Positions 23,901 through 33,425 are shown, numbered from the stretch's first letter. The stretch is 64,000 nucleotides of DNA from Anisus vortex (GCA_949126835.1 OX421508.1:14090272-14154271), one strand, 5' to 3'. Notes: generated by a model from the sequence alone, not told the origin. A program made the numbers and translations.

Positions 23901-26160
23901 ATTCACAATTCACACTAATACAGAAGTGTTAAGGCAGGTTTCACAAAATGGCCACCAAATGATGGAGATTTATTGTTTATTTAAAAAATAAAAATTGTTG
24001 ATACAAAATGCTGTTTTTTTTACTTTTATGTGTTTATATGTCCATAAAGTATCAGCTGCATCAGTATTGTATGTTTTAATTATATCTTTGTGTTGTTTAT
24101 ATTAATTTAAACACCCTCCAACGTTACATAATCCACCGATCCCATTTCCCGATTTTTTGTATACATTTGAAAATCACTTACCAGGAATAAATAAAGCCGA
24201 AATATAACGTTTTTTAAATGTTCAACATTCATAAACATGTTAATTTTCCCTAGGCCACCATTAGAAGCACAAAAAAATGTTTATCCTTTGAAAAAAACGT
24301 GTTTTAAAAAGCCCTAATTTTTACGGCCTATCGGTGAATTTTTTCCGCCGCCGAGACTAAGTCTAAAACTAGATCTAAAATAAGATTTATCTATGTAATT
24401 TCGTAAAACTCTTTTAATTTTAACCAGAAATTTAATTCTTTTCATAAAAACAAAGTTTGTTTTAAATATTTAGCCGAAGAATTCATTTTATTAGTAAATA
24501 AATGAAAATCGTTTGGTACAAAAAAGGCTTCGGACTAGCAAAGATAACGTTCGCTGTCAAAACTAGATTCGAGATTACGGTCAACTTAAATGCACACGTG
24601 CGAATTTTATAACGTAAATCCGATCGGATAGCTTAAAAATTCCATTTGATGCACTTTTTGAGTTCGTAAAAAGAGGATTTTTATTTATTTTATTTTTTAA
24701 CTCCTATCGGTGAGTAACGCGTGCTTTTTGGAACGTTCGATCGATGTCGAAAAAGTATTTTCTAAAACACTATTTACACATTTATTTTCCGATTTCCGAC
24801 TATTTGTGTACTATCTACGGCAACAAAATACTATTATTTATAGTTTTAAACTAAATTTACGCAAACTATTGTGGTTTAAACGTTAAAAATCCTTTTTTTC
24901 GCTTTTAACACACACGCTTTTTTTACGTCCAATAAAGCCACGTTTTTTTCAAAATGGCGGCGACTTCGGTAGTTCTAGACTTTATGATGCCCGAGTGCGA
25001 AATCACGTTTTATTGTAAAAATAATAATAAAACACAACACAAACACTGATATATTTACGTTTTGTGAGTTTATTTGTCATAAAAGTATCAATTTCAACAA
25101 TATTGTGTGTTTTAATGCTAGTTTGATGATGTTTAGTCCAACTCATTTTGTAGCCCCAGGAACTTTTTGATAGAGGGAATTTCCCGATTTTTAAATGATT
25201 AATTATAAAATATTGAAAAATCAACTGACTTTATAAGTGTCATATTTGGATTTCTGGGCTTTTAGGCTTTAAAATGACATATAATACTATACTATAGCTT
25301 AACATTATTTTTTTCAAAAAAAACGTAAAAAATGGGAACTCCTGAAAGTCTTATTGTGAAACCTGCCTTAATGTGTAGTGTATCAATGTGTTATAAAATT
25401 AAATAGGCCTAATAACTGAATAAAATATTAATTAAATAATTAAAAACAAGATCCATGTTTTCATTTTTTTTTTTTTGGACTTCAAGGATCATTAGTAGAA
25501 AAGAAGTATTGTAGTTGGCCCCCATACCGCTGTTTGATAGTTAATGTAATGTGGCCTTACCGCTCAGGCTGAAAAGTTTGAAGACCCCTGCTCTATAGTC
25601 ACTATAGGTACAGTTGCCGTTACTTATAGACACTTATATATAGTATATAGTACTTATCTTATACTTATACTATAATACTATAATACTAGTTATACTCTTT
25701 CAGAGTCTTTCATGGGAACTTAACTTACTTGAATAACAGAGGAGCTAGAAATTCCTGAAAATGTTGCAAGTACATGACAAATGATATCATTGTCATTGTT
25801 GCAGTTTCGATCTGTACTAATGTCACTATCAACTGCTTTATCGTTAACAGGATGATGTATGTGAGCTGTTTTATTTATCGCAGTTCCAGGATTATATGGT
25901 ACGATTGTTGCCTGACTAGATACACGAGAGATGAGTCGCTTCCATTCGTCTGCTGTGGACGTGGTGTTGATGGATCTTTTTAAAACAACATCATAAGTAA
26001 TAGTTTCACCTAAATAAACGGGTGCTTGATATTCGCTAGCAACTATTCTGTGAAATCCGGCATGCAAGGTTGGGTGGTTACTAATACATTCTATTGATGC
26101 ATGTCCAATTTTATCATCTAACTCGGACGACGAACTTATCTTTTTATTGACATCAGCCAT
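5812..26160 (-). CDS. TRAPPC14: TRAPPC14 (MAP11/C7orf43)-like TRAPP II-associated protein, 13 exons
   Basis: TRAPPC14 is a metazoan TRAPPII-associated protein linked to preciliary vesicle traffic and to microtubules. I joined 13 exons by splice site and phase; they sum to 1968 nt, or 655 residues plus stop, and every junction keeps frame. Recognition rests on collinear matches to what I remember of the vertebrate protein: VYLGET near residue 50, VELRVTLWLY in exon 2, GPKQLLILK in exon 4, FPVILSPLEDLN in exon 6, NVKWTHAG in exon 7, VTYSISNQLHDF in exon 9, DSIVCHDP in exon 10 and GFQIHKPGLYE in exon 11. The C-terminal part (exons 12-13) is Ser/Pro-rich and poorly conserved. I remember the human protein as somewhat shorter, about 580 residues. 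The start at 26160 has a good context (AAAATGG); an in-frame ATG at 26193 is an alternative. No premature stop was found. Confidence 0.85.
6102..6409 (-). CDS. TRAPPC14: TRAPPC14 exon 12
   Basis: The acceptor is TATATAACAG and the donor is GTACTT. It encodes LSELIKVNLRYS and then a long Ser/Thr/Pro-rich, probably disordered segment with an RRRSF patch that resembles a basophilic kinase site. GC content is much higher than in the surrounding introns. Confidence 0.82.
6425..7680. repeat. 22-bp minisatellite, about 56 copies, in TRAPPC14 intron 11
   Basis: Units of TTCACTTCACAGTGATTAAT plus CA recur with scattered G/A variants (GTGGTTAA and GTGATTAA forms) and a few 18-bp deletions. The array occupies nearly all of the 1.35-kb intron between exons 11 and 12. 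Confidence 0.95.
7762..7819 (-). CDS. TRAPPC14: TRAPPC14 exon 11
   Basis: This 58-nt exon has acceptor CTTGCCCCAG and donor GTATGT. It encodes GSCVPIRVGFQIHKPGLYE. The intron that follows is almost wholly a 22-bp minisatellite. Confidence 0.8.
8640..8795. other. Intron sequence with a retroelement-tail-like patch
   Basis: ATGGCACTTGTATAGCGCC near 8644 resembles the GCGCTATATAA-type tails seen elsewhere in the window. No boundary is visible, and the reverse-transcriptase fossil follows directly. Confidence 0.25.
8796..9256 (+). mobile_element. Non-LTR retrotransposon fossil, 3' end of ORF2 (copy 1)
   Basis: Translation gives VLLYGAECWRMT, then RRILKIFWTKKVSNEELM, RWRWIGHVMRREEG and WTPEGKRKRGRPKVTWRRTV, with a stop at 9244. 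This is the C-terminal domain of endonuclease-reverse transcriptases of an RTE-like clade (clade not certain). It ends in tandem TAAG units, a typical 3' terminus. It is heavily 5'-truncated, lacks RT catalytic motifs and lies in TRAPPC14 intron 11-10 in the opposite orientation to the gene. Confidence 0.85.
10104..10179 (-). CDS. TRAPPC14: TRAPPC14 exon 10
   Basis: The acceptor is TATTTAAAG and the donor is GTGAGT. It encodes GSIEEITRVQLLKDSIVCHD and then PDIAV, matching the conserved D-S-V-V-C-H motif. Confidence 0.83.
10771..10871 (-). CDS. TRAPPC14: TRAPPC14 exon 9
   Basis: The acceptor is CTTGGAGCAG and the donor is GTGAGA. It encodes FFVTYSISNQLHDFMSMKLY, the clearest match to the vertebrate protein (VTYTLLNNLQDF-like). 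It ends in phase 1. Confidence 0.85.
11121..11620. repeat. 50-bp minisatellite, 10 copies, in TRAPPC14 intron 8
   Basis: Units starting TTATAGTAGTTTATGTCAAA recur exactly every 50 bp (11171, 11221, 11271 and onward). Variation is limited to a G/A or C change in TTATGTC. The array stops 24 bp from the donor side of exon 8. Confidence 0.95.
11644..11721 (-). CDS. TRAPPC14: TRAPPC14 exon 8
   Basis: This 78-nt exon has acceptor ATTTATAG and donor GTAAGC. It encodes LPRIRIRCPPFIVTVKCDEE and then VVLGK, matching the family segment before FFVTY. It sits between two minisatellites, with fewer than 70 bp of unique sequence on each side. Confidence 0.82.
11786..13407. repeat. 21-bp minisatellite, about 77 copies, in TRAPPC14 intron 7
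   Basis: The unit CATAATGCTAGGACTACACT plus A recurs every 21 bp, with the main variant at one C/T site (GGACTAC or GGATTAC). Because 21 is seven codons, two plus-strand frames stay open: a 553-codon frame repeating HNARTTL and a frame repeating HYIMLGL. It lies wholly within an intron of the opposite-strand gene. Confidence 0.97.
13484..13554 (-). CDS. TRAPPC14: TRAPPC14 exon 7
   Basis: This 71-nt exon has acceptor TTGGTTTAG and donor GTTAGT. It encodes ELSLRANVKWTHAGATHEIT, matching the conserved V-x-W strand. It ends only 80 bp from the giant 21-bp array in the next intron. Confidence 0.8.
14090..14234 (-). CDS. TRAPPC14: TRAPPC14 exon 6
   Basis: The acceptor is CAATACACAG and the donor is GTGAGT. 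It encodes SLKWESCHQRINLEV and then FPVILSPLEDLNLIYKLNL, aligning to the family segment with FPCPLNALEEHN-like wording. It ends in phase 0. Confidence 0.82.
14943..15005 (+). repeat. Possible tRNA-derived SINE head
   Basis: ATGGTTAGCGTATCTGACTG followed by GGGTTCCATTC resembles the A box and B box of a tRNA promoter at roughly normal spacing, followed by a T-rich tract. It is not foldable into a full cloverleaf by eye, so a functional tRNA is unlikely. Confidence 0.35.
15300..15620. repeat. Diverged fragment related to the TTAA-flanked element
   Basis: GGGAATTTCCTGATCTTTGA near 15509 and the following TATTGGAAAGTCAGCTGACT align by eye to 25178-25235 in the TTAA-flanked element. No terminal repeats remain here. 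Confidence 0.45.
16084..17122. mobile_element. hAT-like non-autonomous DNA transposon, about 1.04 kb
   Basis: The left end CAAGGGCTCTCAACC and the inverted right end (reading GGTTCTCAACCAGGGC) match the classic hAT terminal pattern CAGNGNTTCTCAACC. Both ends lead into C-rich or G-rich subterminal sequence. No convincing 8-bp target duplication or transposase frame is seen, so the copy is old. It lies in TRAPPC14 intron 5. Confidence 0.6.
16430..16512 (-). repeat. tRNA-derived SINE fragment, minus strand
   Basis: Read on the minus strand it contains TGCGGTTAGTTCACCGAACT and GACCGATCCCTGG, shared with the plus-strand copy at 33345-33425. The tRNA B box is eroded. It is nested inside the hAT-like element. 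Confidence 0.5.
17610..17709 (-). CDS. TRAPPC14: TRAPPC14 exon 5
   Basis: The acceptor is CACAATTAAG after a pyrimidine-rich CTTCTTCTTCT tract. It encodes VSNNTDKQMVIKSIQIL and so on. The first codon is split with exon 4 (phase 1) and the exon ends in phase 2 at donor GTATGT. Confidence 0.78.
17835..18030. mobile_element. Short DNA-transposon remnant with a poly-G tract
   Basis: GAGGGGCGAAGCCGCAGG at the left and TCTGGCTTTGCCCCTGG at the right form imperfect inverted ends around a 20-base G run. This resembles hAT MITEs with GGGGC-AAAGCC termini. No target duplication was found. Confidence 0.4.
20042..20128 (-). CDS. TRAPPC14: TRAPPC14 exon 4
   Basis: This short 87-nt exon has acceptor TTTTCTGCAG and donor GTAAGC. 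It encodes VIVRLKVQGPPELKMK then AAGPKQLLILK, matching the vertebrate core strand that ends in VLK. It is too small for an ORF scan and was found by homology and phase. Confidence 0.82.
20339..21030. mobile_element. 692-bp non-autonomous DNA transposon
   Basis: It begins CAGACATGCCTACC and ends with the exact inverse, GGTAGGCATGTCTG, giving a 14-bp perfect terminal inverted repeat. AAAACC flanks both ends (20333-20338 and 21031-21036), a probable 6-bp target duplication. The interior is A-rich with no transposase frame. It lies in TRAPPC14 intron 3, just upstream of exon 4. Confidence 0.75.
22776..22937 (-). CDS. TRAPPC14: TRAPPC14 exon 3
   Basis: It encodes SPIESFMPVKRKIP through MQEKSG, an acidic and serine-rich linker. 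The donor is GTATCG; a second GT six bases downstream would add two codons in the same phase. The acceptor is AATAAG followed by GTCCTATAG. Confidence 0.75.
23058..23256 (-). CDS. TRAPPC14: TRAPPC14 exon 2
   Basis: The acceptor CCCAACAG precedes GATGGCTCA and the donor is GTAAAT. It encodes residues 145-210 with CHYVELRVTLWLYT, a beta-strand-like stretch matching the family. It ends in phase 1. Confidence 0.82.
23943..25367. mobile_element. TTAA-flanked 1425-bp non-autonomous DNA transposon
   Basis: TTAA is present on both sides (23939-23942 and 25368-25371). The ends are GGCAGGTTTCACAA and its exact inverse TTGTGAAACCTGCC. TTAA targets are the hallmark of piggyBac-type elements, although the GGC terminus is not the commonest. 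No transposase frame is found. It occupies much of TRAPPC14 intron 1. Confidence 0.7.
25729..26160 (-). CDS. TRAPPC14: TRAPPC14 exon 1
   Basis: This exon encodes residues 1-144, beginning MADVNKK, and contains VYLGETITYDVVLK, the most conserved N-terminal strand of the family. The donor after GTTATTCAA is GTAAGT, phase 0. The open frame continues upstream to 26370, but those codons look like 5' UTR. Confidence 0.85.
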
Positions 26161-26370
26161 TTTTAAACTTTTTTTTTTAACCACTGTTGTCATGTTTTGT
26201 GGGTAGAAAAAGCCAAACTGAGCCGAAAACAAGCCAAAAGCAAAACAGTGAGATGCATTTTTTAAATTTTTCAAGAGAAAATGTGAGTTTCGGTAAAAAT
26301 TTAAAGCCAGTTTGAAATGAAGTGAAAACCTTGGTAAACCAAAACCTTTAAAACAAGCCCTAAGTAACAA

Positions 26371-27240
26371 GTGAGGTCAGATAAAATGAGAGAGTCGAAC
26401 TTAGTCGAAGGGAAGTAAGGAGAATGCGAGCTCGTGTAAAGCTAGGTTGACAACACTTGGTTTGTTTCTAATTTCTAATTCCATGTTTTCTGCACTGAGC
26501 TATATATAACTATAACTTAAGGATTTTTTTATTTATAAGAACAAAAACACCCTTTTTTTTAAAATAAATTTTATTAAATTATTATTGCAAACATGTTTTT
26601 ATTGTTTTTTTTTTATTTGTTAGAGCTACTTTTTTTTTTTTTTATTTTTTTTTTTTGCTTAAATATATTATTACTTTTGTGTTGTTTTCTTTTAGGCTAT
26701 TTTTCTTTGAGCTTAAAAATGATTTAAAATGTTAGGGCCTATAGACCTTTTAATTTTTTTAAATATTATTCCAACTTCCAACAATGTGGTCAAACTTGAC
26801 GTGAATCGGGCCAGGACATGTAAACATTGGCCTCTTCGCCTTTGTTATTTAACTAGGGGCGAAGTGGTGTTATTAGACGTAATTATATTAGTTTTTCATT
26901 TTAAAAAAATAATTAGGCCTAGGCCTACTTCATAAAAACTTTACACCGAGAAGCAAGGGGGCGAACTTTACTTTTTTTTTTTACATTTTGAACCAGTTTT
27001 TAACACACAAAAAACATTTATTAATTTATTAGGCCTTTAGGCCTACATTCTATATATAATCATTCTAGGCTTACCGCGTCTATGGCTACCCAGTTAATGT
27101 ATCGAGCGATCGATGTGCAGTAACTCGTCTTAATAAGCGTATACAATAAAAAGCATTTTAGATAGTTATAATATAGGCCTAAAGCTTAGCCTATTTCAAC
27201 TATTTGTTTGTGTAGAAGTCTCAACACTTATTTTGCATTG
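26371..27240. other. 5' flank of TRAPPC14
   Basis: The minus-strand promoter of TRAPPC14 must lie about here, but I see no TATA box or CpG island. T-rich tracts and several AGGCCT words are present. Confidence 0.4.
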
Positions 27241-27244
27241 TGGT

Positions 27245-28202
27245 AGGGCCTACGTTAAAAATTATTATAAGTTGCAATATAAATCCTCTTATTGGTGAAG
27301 TAATAAAAAAATCAAACAAAACATTAGGATTCATAAAAAGGAACTTTTACAAATGTAATAAGAATATAAAAATAAAATGCTATCTCACATTAGTTAGGCC
27401 TATACTAGAATATGCAGCATCTGTATGGGACCCATCAACTAAGGAAAACATTTAAAAATTAGAACAAATTCAAAAAAAAAGAGCTGCAAGGTTCATAACT
27501 AGTGAACATTCGGAGACATTCCCAATTAACAAGAGTAACACCTTTAGTAAAATCACTAAACCTAGAAACACTAGAGGACAGAAGGGCAAAGAGTAAAGTA
27601 GTAATAATACATTTTAAGCTCGTCATCACTATCCTCTTCTCTCGTTTGGACTATTGTAACTCTCTTCTGGCCGGCCTCCCTGCCTCTTCCATTCAAGGAC
27701 TCCAACGCGTCCAAAACTGCGCTGCCAGACAAGTCCTAAAAAAGAAGAAGTCTGACCACATCTCACCTCTGCTGTACTCTCTGCACTGGGTCCCTATTCA
27801 AAATAGGATTTCATATAAACTGGCATCTCTATGCTATAAATGCCTCAATGACTCTGCCCCGGACTACCTAATTTCCTGTCTGGAAATCTATACAAAACCA
27901 CGCCCACTTCGATCGGCTGCGGACAAACTCAATTTGATGATCCCGCGGACAAAACTCGTGACAGCTGGTCAGCGGGCCTTCACCTACTCCGGCCCCTCCG
28001 CATGGAACACCCTGCCACTCCAGCTGCGACAAAGCTCGAACTTTAACATCTTCAAGACCGGACTCAAGACTCATCTGTTTCTTATGGACTCCTAGCCCAC
28101 TCACATTTTCTTAAATATTTGCCTGTTATTGTTATCATCGTTTGTACTTGTTAAGCGCATAGAACTGATTGCGGGATCTGCGCTATATATAATATAAGCT
28201 TC

Positions 28203-28239
<37 letters not shown>

Positions 28240-28556
28240 ACATAAGGCATTAAACTCCAATTTAGAAATACAACACAATAACAACCCGTTGCAAACCTCA
28301 GATAAACATAATGTCAAAAACACTTTCCTTGTCCCTGATGCGAGAACAAATGCATAAGTAGGCCTACTATTTCTTCCCGAGTGGCATTCGGGCATGGAAT
28401 GCCCGGGTTGCCTGAACAAACCAGGAAAGCCAATAACTTAACATCATTTAAAACATTAATAAAAATGCAAGACTAGACTCGGATCACGGGTCAGCGTAGG
28501 ACGCAACAATCTTCTTTATAGAAGGAGCGTCTGTAATATATAAGATAAGATAAATC
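27245..28556 (+). mobile_element. CR1/Jockey-like LINE fragment interrupted by another LINE
   Basis: The left part encodes KSNKTLGFIKRNFYKC and YLTLVRPILEYAASVWDPST, the C-terminal reverse-transcriptase region of CR1/Jockey-type elements. After the inner insertion the same element resumes at 28244 with NTFLVPDARTNAYK and FPSGIRAWNAR, and ends in AAGAT repeats near 28550. It contains stops and is 5'-truncated. The nearly uninterrupted relative at 61217-61520 shows the two halves belong together. Confidence 0.82.
27613..28235 (+). mobile_element. L2-like LINE 3' fragment nested in the outer LINE
   Basis: It encodes FSRLDYCNSLLAGLPASSIQ, RVQNCAARQVLKKKKSDHIS, LLYSLHWVPIQNRISYKLAS and AFTYSGPSAWNTLPLQLR, then a stop at 28093. 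This is a typical C-terminal reverse-transcriptase tail. The 3' end has TGCGCTATATATAATAT and an ATT microsatellite. TAATACAT is duplicated at 27605-27612 and 28236-28243. The frame is intact over about 160 codons, so the insertion is younger than its host element. Confidence 0.85.
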
Positions 28557-28671
28557 GTTGTAATTTTACTTTTTATTACTTAACCTAGACTAGAGCCTAT
28601 ATATTAGACTACTATAGAGCCTGCTAGAGCTATAGAAGTATAAGTAGGTATAGTCATATTGCCTGTTTCCA

Positions 28672-29432
28672 GACAGAGGCTTTAGGCCTATATTATTTTA
28701 CCCTGACCAGGCAGAGGCTATTCTGCCCTGTCTAGACAGAGACATGTCCAGTCAGAGGCCTGCCCTGTCCAGTCAGAGGCTATATTCTGCCCTGTTCAGT
28801 CAGAGGCTATATATTCTGTCCAGTCCGAGGCTATATTCTGTCCAGTCTGAGGCTATATTCTGCCCTGTCCAGCCAGAGGTTATATTCTGCCATGTGCCCA
28901 GTCAGAGGCTATATTATGTCCAGTCAGAGGCTATATTCTGTCCAGTCAAAGGCTATATTCTGCCCTGTCCAGTCAGAGGCTATATTCTGCCCTGTCCAGT
29001 CAGAGGCTATATTCTGTACAGCCAGAGGCTATATTCTGCCCTATCTAGTCGGAGGCTATATTCTGCTTTCTCCAGACAGAGGCTATATTCTGCCCTGTCC
29101 AGCCAGAGGCTATATTCTGTCCAGTCAGAGGCTATATTTTGCCCTGTTCAGTCAGGGGCTATATTCTGTCTAGCCAGAGGCTATATGTGCCCAGTTAGAG
29201 GCTATATTCTGCCCTGTCCAGACAGAGGCTATATTCTGCCCTATCCAGACAGAGGCTATATTCTGCCCTGTCCAGTCAGAGGCTATATTCTGCCATGTCA
29301 GACAGAGGCTATATTATGTCCTGTCCAGTCAGAGGCTATATTCTGCTCTGTCCAGTCAGAGGCTATATTCTGCCCTGTCCAGTCAGAGTCTATATATTCT
29401 GCCCTGTCCAATCAGAGTCTATATTCTGCACT
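28672..29432. repeat. Irregular minisatellite, about 27-bp unit, roughly 28 copies
   Basis: The core CAGAGGCTATATTCTGCCCT followed by GTCCAGT is repeated with many substitutions and with shorter units lacking GCCCT. The heterogeneity suggests an older array than the others. Long plus-strand frames through it are repeat translations. Confidence 0.92.
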
Positions 29433-30385
29433 CTCCTGACTGAAATGCTATCAAGCCAATTATTGTCTTGGGCTCTATTCCTGGGAAGGCTAAAATTTTC
29501 TTTCGGGTCTGGATGGGTTATTCTGAGTCCAGACGGGTGCCCGACAATAGTTGGGGCAAAATAAAGGCTTATAGACATTGTGCTGGCCAGGCAATCCCAT
29601 CGTATGCCATCGTCATGAACACTTGTAAACGCTGCTTCACTAGACCTATGGATCAAATTTTAATGTAAAGAAAACGGGTTAATTATCTCCCTTCAATTAA
29701 ATTCTCCAAAGTTGATGCTAGTGATACCAAACGAGTTAATTGTTTTAATAACTAGTGTACTTCTGAAAATGCTCATCTATCTTAAATTGCCTTAAATTAG
29801 GGAAAGAGTTAAATGTTTTGAAATTGATTTCACTGAAAGATATGCACAGTTTCAATGCGAATCCATTCCAGTTGCCCAACACTTCAAGTGCTTTTGAACC
29901 CAGTCTTCTAAATGGAAGTTTAACTCAATGAAACGTGTCGCCAAGTCATACAGAAACATTGGCTTCAACAGTCAGTTCTCCTCATTCTAAAACGGAATTT
30001 TTTTGTCCATTAATATACATCTTAATTGCTTCCAGACAAGAAAAAAATCTATTCAAGACTTTACCTATACTCCGTATGACTTTCTTCTAGAAGAGACTTG
30101 AGAAACTATACAATTGACTATCTTAACAGTAGATTCAAATACAGATTGCAAGTCCAATGATGGGAGCTTTGCATACAAACATTCCTGAACTAATTAAAAA
30201 CAGACTTTTTCGATTTATTTTAATAACAGATGGTAAATGTAAAGCGCAATCGAAGACTTTGTTATGAATAGTGCTATATAAATATGTAATTTTTAATTTG
30301 TTGAACTAAAACAGTCGACGTCCAGTGTGATTCCCATGTAGTTCGCCATGCAGCACCCACTAATTATGCTGACATACGTTGTTTT
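29433..30385. other. Intergenic sequence with a possible LINE tail
   Basis: Nothing coding was found. At 30240-30290, AAAGCGCAATCGAAGAC and ATAGTGCTATATAAATATG look like the 3' tail of an L2-like LINE on the plus strand. Confidence 0.35.
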
Positions 30386-30475
30386 CACTTGCATTAAACA
30401 ATATTTTTGGAGGTCTTTCGCGTGCCACTGAAAATCGTTCTGGCACGCGTGCCTTAGGTTGCCGACCCCTGCTAT
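30386..30475 (-). mobile_element. hAT terminal fragment
   Basis: On the minus strand it reads CAGGGGTCGGCAACCTAAGG followed by CACGCGTGCC, a widely seen hAT terminus. The matching end is not evident. Confidence 0.45.
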
Positions 30476-31264
30476 AGAGCATTCGCGTTGATTCTAAATA
30501 TACCTTCGATACTAGATGTTCATCCCGAAAATGAGCAGTAGATGCGATCAATTCGCATCACTATTAGCTGCTAGAAAAAGAATCGTGAATGGTTAAATAA
30601 AAACTGCACTATTAAGTATTATACAGTGCGTGTATCCTGAAGCACAGGATTTTCTTATAATACTTGATACGTACGAATTCTTATTTATTCTATTAAACTG
30701 GAAAAATTGCTCCCCTAGCGTCAAAACCTGGCTACGCCACTGGGGAGGGGGCTACTGTTAATGATTCTAAAACATAATTTGAAGTTCCAGAACATGAGTT
30801 TGTTTTTTCTCCATTTTTTTTTGGGGTTCATAATTGAAACTACAACACTTGTTTTAAAAATTATATATAGGTCTAAATATGAGGAATAAAGCAGTGAGCG
30901 ACAAAACAGGTAAGGAAATAAAACAACACAATAGAAATAAGCAAGTAGAAAGTACGCGGTACGCGTAAAGCCTTATTTATACTCATTTTATTTTTTATAG
31001 GCTGCAATGCAAAAATGGTTGAAACTAATAGTTGTTGATGTTAGCCTATATTGTTGTTTTTGTTTGGATGCATAAAAATTTTACTTTATCATTAGTATGA
31101 TATCTAATATGCTTAGAACTTTGTCTTTAATAAAGGTTATTTTTTTATTTATATACAATTTTTGTGAAATTCAGTTTGATTTTATTTGACAAACACAAAT
31201 CATAAAAAATATTATCTTTCTTTTATCTTTCATCCATTATCGTTCTTACATTTGTAAACAGATG

Positions 31265-31625
31265 CTTAATTAAGGCGCATGCTGAAAATTCGATGGCCAG
31301 AAACCATTTCATGCGTCAACCTATGGGAAAAGACCGGACAAAAACCCATCGACAACAGCATCAAAAGCCGTAGATGGAAGTGGATTGGTCACACTTTAAG
31401 AAGAACAGAAGACAGTGTGGCAATACAAGCACTTGACTGGAATCTCCAGGGCTAAAGGAAAGTAAGCAGACCCAGGCAGTCTTGGAGGAGGTCGGTCGTA
31501 AGTGAGGCAAAGGCTGTTGGCCTCACATGGACACTAATAAAGAAAGCCACCCAAGACCGAGACAGATGTAAAAAGTGTAGTTGCGGCCCTATGCTCCTAT
31601 GGGAATATACAGGATAAATCAAGTA
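31265..31625 (+). mobile_element. Non-LTR retrotransposon fossil (copy 2)
   Basis: Translation gives RMLKIRWPETISCVNLWEKT, then SRRWKWIGHTLRRTEDSVAI and RSVVSEAKAVGLTWTLIKKA with stops. It is the same C-terminal domain as at 8796 and 51213, and ends in AAGTAAGT-like units. It is a non-functional, 5'-truncated copy. Confidence 0.8.
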
Positions 31626-31639
31626 AGTCAATTATCTTT

Positions 31640-31700
31640 CTTACTTTCTCTTGCTCTCTCTCTCTTTCTCTCTCGCTCTCTTTTCCGTTGTCTCTTCTCT
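31640..31700. repeat. CT-rich low-complexity tract
   Basis: A run of CTTTCTCTCTCGCTCTC-like sequence lies directly after the retrotransposon fossil. Confidence 0.8.
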
Positions 31701-33344
31701 CATACAGTTTCAAACAGAGAATCTCTACAAAATATGTTGAATAATAGCTGTGCAGAGTACACATAATACATTGAATAATATGGAATAATAAACGTTAAAA
31801 GATAATGCGAGTTTTAGTTAAATTTATTTTAGCACTGGCATATACCATAAAAATGTCTAAATATGTTACTAAGTTAAAAAATTGAATTAAAGAGTAAAAT
31901 ACTAACTACATAATTTGAATCTTTATTGTGTATGGAAATACTACATTGTAGTGACCAATAAAAGAGCAAATAGTAGGCGATACCTACAGTAGCACTGACC
32001 TTAACAAAAAGCTGGGAGGAGTAGAGATGTAGTGAACAGAATGACTATTGCATTATTAAGGCGGGAAATTATTATTCTGGTCACCATTTTCTGCTTACAT
32101 TGTTATAGTCAAATTTTTACATACCACAAAAAATATATTAAAAAAAAAAGAATAAAAAAAACAGTTCCAAATAGTCAATAAACGAGAGTGGTGATAACTG
32201 GATAAAAAATTTTGTTGTTAAAAATTGATGTTTACAAAAATTAAACAAAATTACACAAAAGGGTGGTATTACCAAAAAAAAAATGTACGCTATGTCAAAT
32301 CAAAGCAAAAACTTCTTGCATGCCTGGTTTTACAATGATTGGAAAAAAAATATTTAAAGTTGCATTGAGGAAGTGGGGATACGTGGTCTGTCGCAGATGG
32401 GGAAAGTTGGATGATTTGGGTAAAGGAGAACTTTAAAAAATTGCCAAGATTGCTTTCAATTAGCAATGTTTTTTTAATTGAAATTAATATAAAAACACAA
32501 TTATGGTTGATAGTCATATATTAGTACAATATTATATTTCTAAATATTGAGTGCCCTCAAAACTAACACTGGGGGGGGGGGGGGGAGAGAGGGGATAACT
32601 GGCTCAAAATTCAAATTTTATGAGAATAAAACAACAGACAGTGTTTGTAGAAACTTAAAGTTTACTTAAAAGAGATGAATAGGCTTGTTCTTATCACTAG
32701 AAAACAACATTTTAAGCTTAGGGAGTTGTTTTTTTATTTTTGCCAAACTGCACCGGAAGTCTCAATTTGGCGATGTACTAGGTAGGCCTATCCCCACAAT
32801 CCCATATCAACTGATGCGAAGATTTGTTTTTTTCACAGACCAGAGTGGGCCTATTGTGAATTTTTAACTAAAAATAAAAATCCATTAAGTTTATAACAAA
32901 TATATGTTCCCAAATTTATAGGTCTAAAAATTCTAAGAGGTTTTTCGTCCAACTTTTTTTAGTTTCCTATTTACAATGTAATGTTTTTAAAATGTGGTAT
33001 TATCACATTTTGAAATATTTAATTTAAGCTTGTTTCACTCTTAAAGTGGAGATTTTTATTCAGCAGTCCGCCATTGTTGCAACACCATGGAAACATTGCT
33101 CGTCTGTCGCGCTGTAATGAAAGGGTTTCTTCCCCTTGGTCTTTGGGTAGCATCAAGGATGAGAAACCTAAAAATTAATATAAAAACATCATTTATTATC
33201 AAAACTATTTTTCCATTAACAAAAATAAATGGAGACTATGCCGATAAAGTTGTGTAACATTTCACAATCTGGTTGGCACAGAAGTTGAGAATCGAATTCG
33301 TAATCTTAAAACCCGCAGCAACTGAGAGGCCGACTGGTACTGGC
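31701..33344. other. Intergenic AT-rich sequence
   Basis: No exon or recognisable transposon was found. A 16-base G run occurs at 32571. Several short open frames here have no family resemblance. Confidence 0.5.
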
Positions 33345-33425
33345 AGTACTGCGGTTAGTTCACCGGACTGTCAACCGACACGTCGCGGGTTCTATTCTTT
33401 TTGCCGACCGATCCCTGCCGCCCTG
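33345..33425 (+). repeat. tRNA-derived SINE
   Basis: TGCGGTTAGTTCACCGGACT and, about 30 bases later, GTCGCGGGTTCTATTC give plausible A and B boxes, followed by GACCGATCCCTG, as in the copy at 16430-16512. It matches the general look of molluscan tRNA-derived SINEs. Confidence 0.55.

Noticed and set aside
26161..26370. N-terminal extension of TRAPPC14 to an upstream ATG at 26370
   Set aside because: The extension shows no family resemblance, while the ATG at 26160 has a better context. It may simply be open 5' UTR; 26193 remains possible.
27868..28104. Minus-strand frame over the L2-like LINE
   Set aside because: It is antisense to a clear reverse-transcriptase reading and has no family likeness.
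28744..29439. 231-codon frame with repeated YILPCPVRG-like words
   Set aside because: Translation of an irregular minisatellite; two other frames show the same pattern.
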